DNA from: Nocardia exalbida NBRC 100660
GTDB lineage: Bacteria; Actinomycetota; Actinomycetes; Mycobacteriales; Mycobacteriaceae
Length of the DNA stretch: 64,000 nt
Assembly: GCF_000308575.1 (NCBI RefSeq)
Contig: NZ_BAFZ01000164.1
Span: 1 to 64,000 of the forward strand
Direction: 5' to 3'
Part shown: positions 1 through 7,077 of the stretch, in pieces
Layout: each line of letters opens with the position of its first letter
Position numbering within the stretch: position 1 is the stretch's first letter
The notes under the pieces: model-generated
The model's input: only the letters and a program-made list of their open reading frames with translations
Databases searched by the model: none
What the model was told of the DNA's origin: nothing
Program-made: the position numbers and the translations under genes

Positions 1-2
1 CC

Positions 3-494
3 GGCGTCTCCCCCAGCGCGGGGCCGCTCTCCGGCGGCACCACCGTCACTCTCACCGGCACGCACCTGCTCGGCGCTACTGCCGTCACCTTCGGCGCCAC
101 CGCCGCGGGCGCGTTCACGGTGGTCTCCGACACCCAGATCACCGCCACCGCACCCCCTGGGTCGGGGACCGTGCAGGTCACCGCCACCACCCCCGGTGGG
201 GTCAGCAACAGCGTCTCCTACCCCTATCTGAGCGCACCCACCATCACGACCCTCAACCCGAACCAAGGACCCACCACCGGCGGCGTCACTGTAACCGTCA
301 CCGGCACCAACCTCGCCCAAACCTCCACCGTGCTGTTCGGCGCCACACCCGCACCGTTCACCGTCATCTCCAATACCCAGATCGTCGTCGACGCGCCCGC
401 AGGAGCCGCCGGACCGACCACCCTCACCGTCACCACACCCGGTGGCACCAGCCCGGCGGCGGTATACACCCGAGTCCCCCCACCCACTATCTGA
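3..494 (+). CDS. IPT/TIG-domain surface protein, C-terminal part
   Basis: The reading frame is open from the window edge to the TGA at 492-494, so the 5' end lies outside. About 163 residues are visible. They contain at least two Ig-like IPT/TIG repeats, recognisable by the recurring pattern GP-SGGTTVTLTGT-L followed by VTFG-A and PSGT-VTVTTPGG-S. Such repeats form beta-sandwich modules in secreted or wall-exposed actinobacterial proteins, often in long tandem arrays. No membrane anchor or sorting motif follows the last repeat (the protein ends PPPTI). Function beyond an extracellular adhesive or structural role is not evident. Confidence 0.8.
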   Translation, partial: GVSPSAGPLSGGTTVTLTGTHLLGATAVTFGATAAGAFTVVSDTQITATAPPGSGTVQVTATTPGGVSNSVSYPYLSAPTITTLNPNQGPTTGGVTVTVTGTNLAQTSTVLFGATPAPFTVISNTQIVVDAPAGAAGPTTLTVTTPGGTSPAAVYTRVPPPTI

Positions 495-499
495 ATTTT

Positions 500-1750
500 C
501 TAGTGCACCGCGATTTCCTGGCCGGCCCGCAACGCGATCCCCCGCGTACCGAGCTCGGTGCCGGTGAAATCGGTGTCGATGGTGAATCCGCAGACCGCGC
601 CGGGACGGAAGACCAGGCATACGCTGCTTCCCCCGTAGCTGAAATACCCGAGTTCTGCGCCCTTACGCACCCTGCTGCCCACCTCGACGGACATCGAGAT
701 GGAGGATATTTCGGAGATACCGATGGCGACCAGGCAGAGTGTCCCGATGCCCGGATGCTCGGCATCGATGGTGACGACGGTTCTGGTATTCACACACGAC
801 ATATAGGCCTGGGAGTAGGTGCCTGCGGTCGTGTCACCCCGGAGGGCATCGACACTACTGAACATCAGCCCGGGGATGGTCTCGATCCTGGTCACGGTTC
901 CCGCGACCGGCGACCAGAAGCGATGATAGTTCCGGCCGTCGAGAAAGCTCTGGAATACGGTGCCTCCCTCGAACTTCCGTGAAATGCGGTCACCGTTGAG
1001 CATGTGATAGATCGAGTAGGGTTGGCACTTGATCCAGAACCGATCGAATCCCCTGACGTCCTGGGCCACTTTGTAGAGCGTGCCGTCATTGGGGGACACG
1101 ATCACTCGCGAATCGTGCGGCGCGGCGACGGGGCGCCTGTCCGGCCGGATCTGCCTGTGGAAGAAGTCGTTGAACGACGCGAAGCCCCAGTGCGGATCCG
1201 CGGGGTCGGGAATGATGTAGTCGTGCAGGTTGTTCCGCTCGTACGAGGATGCGCACAACCACCCGTTGTCGCCGGTATGCAGCACATCGCGTGATTTCGG
1301 GGAGTCGAGGTGCGCGCACCAGCTCGCGAGGATTCGCCGCAATCCGTCGTTGAACGCCGTGTTGCGGCAGAGCACCCGGCCTGCCGGCGTCTCCATCATG
1401 TGCACGAACAGCGTCGAGACCGGGAAGAAGTTCGACCGGCCAGGGTCCGGATGGTATTCCGGAGCGCGCGTCGACAGCAGGTCCAGTGCCCGGACCAGCT
1501 CGGGGATGTCGGAGACCGTGCGGTTCGGCTCCGGCACCTCGTCGAGCATGGCCAGCGTGTACATGTGCACGATCGGGTCGCGCCACAGCAAGTCGGCGAA
1601 CGCTCGCACCGACGGGGACCACTGGGCGGTTCCTGTGCTCGATCCCCGGAGTTCCCGCAAAGTATCTGCGAGGAACGCACTGATCTCGGAACCCATATGC
1701 GGCGAGTAACCACGAAGTGGCGGAATCAATTCGGTCCGGTCCAGGTCCAC
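500..1750 (-). CDS. Phosphatidylserine decarboxylase-like (PsiD-like) amino acid decarboxylase
   Basis: Encodes 416 residues of the pyruvoyl-dependent PSD family. The N-terminal ~170 residues look like the extra domain seen in PsiD-type tryptophan decarboxylases rather than in membrane PSD. The catalytic part shows FNDFFHRQIRP, SPNDG (Asp of the self-cleavage triad), NYHRFWSPVAG (His) and YGGSSVCLVF with the processing serine pair at about S375-S376, where autocleavage would create the pyruvoyl group. No transmembrane segment is evident. It is the last gene of a three-gene operon, 15 bp after the adenylation gene. Together with an amino acid lyase and an adenylating enzyme, decarboxylation of a free (probably aromatic) amino acid to an amine is more likely than phospholipid synthesis. 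Substrate is inferred. Confidence 0.8.
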   Translation of the reverse strand: MDLDRTELIPPLRGYSPHMGSEISAFLADTLRELRGSSTGTAQWSPSVRAFADLLWRDPIVHMYTLAMLDEVPEPNRTVSDIPELVRALDLLSTRAPEYHPDPGRSNFFPVSTLFVHMMETPAGRVLCRNTAFNDGLRRILASWCAHLDSPKSRDVLHTGDNGWLCASSYERNNLHDYIIPDPADPHWGFASFNDFFHRQIRPDRRPVAAPHDSRVIVSPNDGTLYKVAQDVRGFDRFWIKCQPYSIYHMLNGDRISRKFEGGTVFQSFLDGRNYHRFWSPVAGTVTRIETIPGLMFSSVDALRGDTTAGTYSQAYMSCVNTRTVVTIDAEHPGIGTLCLVAIGISEISSISMSVEVGSRVRKGAELGYFSYGGSSVCLVFRPGAVCGFTIDTDFTGTELGTRGIALRAGQEIAVH

Positions 1751-1765
1751 GACTGTCCCCCTCGA

Positions 1766-3316
1766 TCAGTGTGCCGGGCGCTGGAGCCGCGCGAGATCCA
1801 CCTTTCCCCCACTGTTGCGCGGCAGTGCCGGTAGTACGACAAACTCCGACGGCATGAGATCCGCGTCGAGTCGACGACGCAGGTGTTCGCGAATATCCCC
1901 CGCCGATAGCGAATTCGCGCCGGCGGCGACATAGGCGACCAGGAAATCCACCAGCCCCTCGGTGCCCGCAATTCCGACCACGACGCAGTCGATGACGGCC
2001 GGATGCTCGATCGCCGCGGATTCGATCTCCGCGGGCTCCACGCGCGTCCCGCGGAGTTTCATCTGGCGATCAGCGCGACCACACCATTCGAGGAGGCCGT
2101 CGGTGCGCCACCGCCCCAGATCGCCGGTCCGGTAGCACCGCAGGGGCTCCGCCGCGCCGGGCAGGGACAAGGGGACGAACCTCGCCGCGCCGTCCGCATC
2201 GGCGCCTGCGGTGTAGCTGTCGGGGAGGAACGGCGCGCAGATCACGATCTCGCCGACGGAGCCGTCGTCGCAGAGCCGGTCGTCGCCGTTGACGACGAAG
2301 ACGCGATACCCGGGAATCGGGCGGCCGACCGGCACAGTCTCGGACCATCGCCCCTCCGGCACCTCCATCCATGTCGCCAGGATGGTCTCGGTAGGTCCGT
2401 ACAGATTGATCAGCCGAGTGGCAGGCAGGTGCACCCGCAACGCGGCCGCCAGGGCTCCCGGCAGCGGTTCACCTGTCAGGAGCAGGCAAGACAGTGGCGG
2501 CGGTCCACCCGACGCGCCGCCATTGCCGAGGGCATGGACGATTTCGCGCGCGAAACTCGGAACGGTCTGCAGAACGTGCACGTCCTCCTCGGCCAGAAAA
2601 TTCACGAGCAGGCGTGCGTCGTATTTGACCTCGGCCGGCAGGGGAACGACAGCGCCGCCGGCGACGAGCGTGGCAGCGATCTCGCAGAGACTCGCGTCGT
2701 AGTGGGTCGAGGCCCACAGTGCCCATTTCACCGCAGGCGCCAGTCGGAATTCCCGAACCATCCAGCAGACCAGATCGGTGAAGGCCCGATGGGTCTGTGT
2801 GACGGCCTTCGGTCGTCCGGTCGAGCCCGAGGTGAAGACTGTGTAGCAGGGAGCGTCCAGATCGAATACGGGAGGCGGAGTTTCGTTGTCCGCCGAGCCA
2901 TTCTGGGCGGGGCGCGAGGGGTCGAACGGCGGAAGCCGTCGTCGATCCTCGGATGCGGCCCACCCGGTGGACCCGGACGGGCAGTCGGCGGAGACGACGA
3001 CAATTCCCGGGGGCGAGTCGGTCAGGACGTCCCGGTCCCATCCGGTCGACGACACCGCCAGCGGCACCGTGACAGCACCGGCCCGCATCAGCGCGAGGAA
3101 TACCACGACGAACTCGGGGCCGACCCCGAGCCGGGTGGCCACTCGATCCCCGGGCCGGATACCCCAGTCGCGCAAGGTACCGACGACCTGATCCGCCCAG
3201 GCATCCAGGCGGCCGTAGGTGAGGTCGCCGGCAGCCGGAGCATCGGGACGCGTCGCCGCGTGTGCGCGCACGTACTCCGGAACAGATGCCGAGCGCATCC
3301 GTGCCATCTCCGACAT
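1766..3316 (-). CDS. Stand-alone NRPS-type adenylation enzyme
   Basis: Encodes 516 residues of the ANL superfamily. Core motifs are in order: A3 FTSGSTGRPKAV (~161-172), A4 region THYDASLCEI (~204-213), A5 LYGPTE (~305-310), A7 YRTGDLGRW, A8 KLRGTRVEPAEIE, and A10 NSGGKVDL with the catalytic lysine about ten residues before the end. No thiolation or condensation domain follows. Asp207 sits where Asp235 of PheA binds the alpha-amino group, which points to an alpha-amino acid substrate. ATG at 3316 was chosen because it lies 2 bp after the lyase stop; the frame stays open further upstream inside that gene. It could load a carrier protein encoded elsewhere, or pass the acyl-adenylate directly to an amine. 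Confidence 0.85.
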   Translation of the reverse strand: MSEMARMRSASVPEYVRAHAATRPDAPAAGDLTYGRLDAWADQVVGTLRDWGIRPGDRVATRLGVGPEFVVVFLALMRAGAVTVPLAVSSTGWDRDVLTDSPPGIVVVSADCPSGSTGWAASEDRRRLPPFDPSRPAQNGSADNETPPPVFDLDAPCYTVFTSGSTGRPKAVTQTHRAFTDLVCWMVREFRLAPAVKWALWASTHYDASLCEIAATLVAGGAVVPLPAEVKYDARLLVNFLAEEDVHVLQTVPSFAREIVHALGNGGASGGPPPLSCLLLTGEPLPGALAAALRVHLPATRLINLYGPTETILATWMEVPEGRWSETVPVGRPIPGYRVFVVNGDDRLCDDGSVGEIVICAPFLPDSYTAGADADGAARFVPLSLPGAAEPLRCYRTGDLGRWRTDGLLEWCGRADRQMKLRGTRVEPAEIESAAIEHPAVIDCVVVGIAGTEGLVDFLVAYVAAGANSLSAGDIREHLRRRLDADLMPSEFVVLPALPRNSGGKVDLARLQRPAH

Positions 3317-3318
3317 CG

Positions 3319-4935
3319 TCACTGCACCGGTGCGAAGGCGGGGAGACGACGGGAAGCCGCACGACTCGGCAACGACGGAAGCAGATCGTCCACGCCCGGG
3401 TCGAGAACCGTCCGGCGAACCGTGGCCAGGAACTCCGAGGCGATACCCTCGTCGTCGCGGAAGGCCGGGGTCGCCTGTCCGAGGTGCTCGAGCAGACCCC
3501 GGGTACCGGGACTGAACTTCTCGATACCCACCATCGTCGCGGCCTGATAACAGGCCGCGACGAGCACCGAGACGATCGTGTACACGTTGTCGACGAGCGT
3601 GCACGACTTCCGGGCGGCGATCAGGCCCATGCTGACCACGTCCTGGTTCTGCCCGTTCGACGGGATCGACTTGACCGACGCCGGAGCCGCGAGGTCCAGG
3701 TTCTCCGAGGCGATGCTGGTGGCCAGATACTGTGAGCCCTGCAGACCGGAGTTCAGCCCCTCGTCGCCGAAGGCCAGGAACGCGGGATAGGAACGGTTGA
3801 GGTGGGGATCGAGGATCCGATTCACCTGTCGCTCGGCCAGCACCCCGATTTCACACACGGCAACATTGAGGAAATCGCATGCCATGGAGACATACTGGCC
3901 GTGGAAGTTGCCGCCGTGGAAAATGGTCTCGGGCGAATCGAAGATGAGCGGGTTGTCGTTGCACGAATTCAGTTCTTCCTCCACCAGGCGCCGGCAATAG
4001 TCGAGAGTGTCGACGACAGGGCCGACGATCTGGGGAATACACCGCAAGGTGTAGGCGTCCTGGAGATAGTCGTGAACCTTGGTCACCCGCCCGGAGTTCG
4101 CCGCCTCCGCCTGGATGAGTCGCATCACCTCACCGTGGTCGCGGGTGAGTTCACTGCCACCGAGCAGCCCGAGGACCACCTCGGCCACCTCGCACTGCCC
4201 CGCGTGATTCTTCAGCTCGTGACCGCGCGGCTCGAATGCCCCGGTTGATCCCCGCATCACCTGCAGGAACGTGGCCGAGGCCCACAGCGCCACCCGCAGC
4301 AGGCGACGTGCCCGAACGAGCGAAACAGAGGCGACGCCGGTCATCGCGGAGGTGCCGTTGATCAGCGCGAGCCCCTCTTTGTATCCCAAGCGCGTCGGCC
4401 GCAGACCGGCGGCGGCCAGTGCCTCGGCAGCAGAGTGGATCACCCCGTCCCGGCGGACCTGCCCGGCGCCGATGAGCGAGATCGCCAGATGCGCCAGTGG
4501 GGCCAGGTCACCACTGGCGCCGAGTGATCCCTGCTGCGGGACCAGCGAATGGATACCGGCGTTGAGCAGGTCGGCCATCAACGTCAGTGTCTCGGGGCGA
4601 ACCCCCGAGTAGCCTCGCATCAGGCAGTTGAGCCGGGCGACCGAGATGGCCCGCACCGTCGTGTCCTCGAACAGGGGGCCGCCACCGGCCGCGTGGGTAC
4701 GCAGGAGGTTGCCTTGCAGCGCCGTCTCGAACTGCGGGGGGATGCTTCTGGTCACCATCTCGCCGAACCCCGTCGTGACCCCGTAGATCGGATGCCCTTC
4801 TGCACCCCATCGCTGGATCCGTCGATGCGTGGCGTCGACCATTGCGAGCTGATCGGCGTCGAGCTCCACCGGCTCGCGCTCGACGGCGATGTCGTAGACA
4901 TCATCAACGGTCAATTCGCTGCCCCGAATCAGCAT
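3319..4935 (-). CDS. MIO-dependent aromatic amino acid ammonia-lyase/2,3-aminomutase
   Basis: Encodes 538 residues of the HAL/PAL/TAL family. The MIO cofactor triad is Ala140-Ser141-Gly142 in LGASGDLAPLAH, and the catalytic Tyr51 lies in YGVTTGFG. Near the C-terminus the motif is NQDVVSMG rather than the QEDHVSM typical of histidine ammonia-lyase, as in tyrosine/phenylalanine lyases and aminomutases. The substrate-selectivity pair after NLLR is Thr80-His81, which is neither the usual His-Leu (Tyr), Phe-Leu (Phe) nor Ser-His (His) pair. The ATG at 4935 is preceded by AAGGAG and is preferred over the in-frame start 14 codons upstream. First gene of the operon with the adenylation enzyme and the decarboxylase. 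Not part of a hut operon. Confidence 0.88.
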   Translation of the reverse strand: MLIRGSELTVDDVYDIAVEREPVELDADQLAMVDATHRRIQRWGAEGHPIYGVTTGFGEMVTRSIPPQFETALQGNLLRTHAAGGGPLFEDTTVRAISVARLNCLMRGYSGVRPETLTLMADLLNAGIHSLVPQQGSLGASGDLAPLAHLAISLIGAGQVRRDGVIHSAAEALAAAGLRPTRLGYKEGLALINGTSAMTGVASVSLVRARRLLRVALWASATFLQVMRGSTGAFEPRGHELKNHAGQCEVAEVVLGLLGGSELTRDHGEVMRLIQAEAANSGRVTKVHDYLQDAYTLRCIPQIVGPVVDTLDYCRRLVEEELNSCNDNPLIFDSPETIFHGGNFHGQYVSMACDFLNVAVCEIGVLAERQVNRILDPHLNRSYPAFLAFGDEGLNSGLQGSQYLATSIASENLDLAAPASVKSIPSNGQNQDVVSMGLIAARKSCTLVDNVYTIVSVLVAACYQAATMVGIEKFSPGTRGLLEHLGQATPAFRDDEGIASEFLATVRRTVLDPGVDDLLPSLPSRAASRRLPAFAPVQ

Positions 4936-5139
4936 GCGATACTCCTTGGAATCCCCGTGAAAAACCCACGGCCACAAGATGCTTCGTTTCCGAGTCGCGG
5001 TGGCCGCGCCGAGAAAAGCCTGACACGGCGGCCGGGGCCGCCGGTATCAGCCGATCGGCCTACCCTTCGGGCGGAGCCGTCCTCCGACCCGGCCTCGGCG
5101 ACAACGAATTCGAGGTTCGGCGCTCCGCCAGCCGTCGTG

Positions 5140-5310
5140 GGTGCGGGTATAGGTGAGCGGCGCTCATGTAGACCGTGCGGGGGTCGGCGGCGATGATCGA
5201 GGCGATCCAGAACAACCATGATCCATTGGCGCTGTCGCCATGCAGGGTGATGGTCGGGTTGAGGAAGAGCGATGGCAGCGCCGAAAGACTTCGTCGAGAG
5301 CATTCATCCA
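5140..5310 (-). pseudogene. SnoaL-like (NTF2 fold) domain fragment
   Basis: One minus-strand frame reads LFLNPTITLHGDSANGSWLF followed by ADPRTVYMSAAHLYP. This matches the core strands of SnoaL-like nuclear-transport-factor-2 proteins, where a pattern like HF-NP-I-GD-A-GSW and P-TVY-SA-HY occurs. The frame lacks a start, and the pattern stops abruptly near 5145. It appears to be a remnant in the gap between the lyase promoter and the next gene. Recognition is by eye only. Confidence 0.4.
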
Positions 5311-5403
5311 GCCGCAGCGGGAACAGTACGTGACGATCGGTCTCGCCCTACCGAGCCCTGCGTTGATGCGAGGGCGCCGTGACCCGTACCGTCACTTCGA
5401 ACC

Positions 5404-6345
5404 GTGCGCCCGGCAACTGACAACCAGATCTGCGACGATCTGCCGGTGCCTCAGCATTTCCGCATCTTTGTCGCCTCACCGTCCGATGTGCGAGATGAGC
5501 GCCAAGCGATCTTCGAAATAGCGGCCCGACGGGAGGGTCCGGTTTCTTTTGATCTTGATTCCACGACGGATGCCTCCGTTGTGATCCAGGCACACCGCCA
5601 GGTCCAGGCAGTCGAGGAATTCTTTTCCCGGCTCGAAGCCGAGCGTCGCGGATTCAACAGGTACAAGTCGGTGGCCGATTTCGCCACGTCATTCGCTGAC
5701 CACCTGAAAGCAATCGTGCGTGCACGCTTGGACGACCCCGCGCCGGTACGCTCGAGGGTTCTCGCTGCGCTGGCCGACGGGACCGACGATGTCCCCACCA
5801 GCGAGCTCATCGGTTTTGCGGCAACCATCCTGGAGGAGCCGCACCTTCGAATCATGGCGGTCGACCGACTCTCGGGGCGAGTCGTATCCGCCGAACAAGC
5901 CGATACCGTGCAACTCAGAGAGTTGGCGCAGCAACTCATGACCACTCGGCACGACGAACTCGGCGAAGCAGGCATCAAGCTCGCCAAACGCCTTGTCACC
6001 GATGGCAAGGCACCGATCGCGTTCCTGCGGTCCGGAGCGATGAACCCCAAGTGGCGGGTCAAGTCGGCAACAGTCGCCATCACGAGGGGGTTCGACGACA
6101 CCGCTGTCATCGATGTGTACGAGGGCATCGGCAAGGCGCTGAGCTACTGGCGGCCGGTGCAGACAATCTCAGAGCACCTTTGCGAGATGGCGGAACGGTT
6201 GGACGACACCGACCGAGCACGAGCAATTCATATACTCCAAACGTTGTCGTCCAACCCTCGGCAATCGGCGAATCAGCAGACACGTCTACGAGCGGCCATC
6301 ACTCAACTCGGCGGTCAACCGACTTCCGATGCTGCTTTCGACTAG
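5404..6345 (+). CDS. Protein with DUF4062/TIR-like effector start and helical repeat tail
   Basis: Encodes 313 residues from a GTG. Residues ~18-38 read HFRIFVASPSDVRDERQAI, the first strand and helix of the DUF4062/TIR-like domain that heads many STAND and NACHT conflict proteins. Residues ~68-107 (QVQAVEEFF, GFNRYKSVADF, HLKAIVRARL) match the end of the same domain. The central ~100 residues expected between them are missing, so the domain appears internally deleted. The remaining ~200 residues are helical and HEAT-like. Later GTG codons, for instance before PQHFRIF, are possible starts. No partner ATPase is adjacent; the next two genes on the same strand may belong to the locus. Confidence 0.6.
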   Translation: MRPATDNQICDDLPVPQHFRIFVASPSDVRDERQAIFEIAARREGPVSFDLDSTTDASVVIQAHRQVQAVEEFFSRLEAERRGFNRYKSVADFATSFADHLKAIVRARLDDPAPVRSRVLAALADGTDDVPTSELIGFAATILEEPHLRIMAVDRLSGRVVSAEQADTVQLRELAQQLMTTRHDELGEAGIKLAKRLVTDGKAPIAFLRSGAMNPKWRVKSATVAITRGFDDTAVIDVYEGIGKALSYWRPVQTISEHLCEMAERLDDTDRARAIHILQTLSSNPRQSANQQTRLRAAITQLGGQPTSDAAFD

Positions 6346-6573
6346 CTCGAACTCCCGGAGACGGACAGTGCCGTCGGCGCCGGCACCCGCACAGCACAGG
6401 CCGACGCCGTCGCGATCAGTGTGGACAGGCGCTGCATCGTCACCAGCGACCTCATCGGCGAACTCCCTGCTCCGGCCGCTCCGCCCGCAGAACCCCCGAC
6501 GGTATGGCAGAGCCGGCCCGGTTGTGGCACCCTGTTGGTCTGACTCGATTGTCTTCGCGCAGGGGGAATTTCG

Positions 6574-7077
6574 GTGAACGAGCCATCGCAGACGCAGGCC
6601 GTCCTACTGGACCCGTGGGAGGTGCCGTCGGCACGCGCGTTGGCAGCGGCTCACGGCGTCGAGGTGCAGGAGTTCCCCCGCCGCGGAATCGAGCCGGTCA
6701 CGACCGTGACCCTGCTGCTGGTCGGTGCGGCGGCCGCCGTCGGTGCGGTATCGCACATCTTGGAGCAGCGCAAAGGTGGTCAGGTGATCGACCTGCGGCC
6801 GGGCGCACCGAAGGCGTTCTACCGCACCCCGGATGTCGTGTACGGCACCGTCGTGATCGTCACCGTCGACGGCAAGGTGACCGTGGAGGTCAGGGAGCCG
6901 GAGGGCATGTTCGGCAAGGTGGTATCCACCCTGCCGCAGTTGCTTTCCAGCGGCGGCAGCGCGGAGGAGGTCACTCGAACGGTGACCGAGAGGTTCGGCG
7001 CGGACATCGCGATAGAGACGGCGGACATCGCGGTCGAGACGATCGACGGCGATCCGGCTCCCGAGGGCGGCGCGTAG
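6574..7077 (+). CDS. Small one-helix membrane protein, possible conflict-system component
   Basis: Encodes 167 residues from GTG. The layout is a short cytosolic N-terminus (with HGVEVQEFPRRG), one hydrophobic helix around residues 44-62 (VTTVTLLLVGAAAAVGAVSH), then EQRKGGQVIDLRPG and a beta-rich domain with VVYGTVVIVTVDGKVTVEV. This arrangement resembles the small effector-associated proteins that accompany NTP-dependent conflict systems in multicellular actinobacteria, but I cannot assign a family with certainty. The stop codon is directly followed by the GTG of the metallopeptidase gene, so the two are probably co-translated. Confidence 0.6.
   Translation: MNEPSQTQAVLLDPWEVPSARALAAAHGVEVQEFPRRGIEPVTTVTLLLVGAAAAVGAVSHILEQRKGGQVIDLRPGAPKAFYRTPDVVYGTVVIVTVDGKVTVEVREPEGMFGKVVSTLPQLLSSGGSAEEVTRTVTERFGADIAIETADIAVETIDGDPAPEGGA

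Noticed and set aside
500..1750. Housekeeping membrane phosphatidylserine decarboxylase
   Set aside because: It has the extra PsiD-type N-terminal domain, lacks membrane segments and is not next to a phosphatidylserine synthase gene.
1766..3316. NRPS module with carrier domain
   Set aside because: The protein ends right after the A10 lysine motif and no DSL-type carrier site occurs between 500 and 5400.
500..4935. Classical hut operon (histidine degradation)
   Set aside because: The lyase has NQDVVSMG rather than the HAL QEDHVSM motif, and no urocanase, imidazolonepropionase or formiminoglutamase gene is adjacent.
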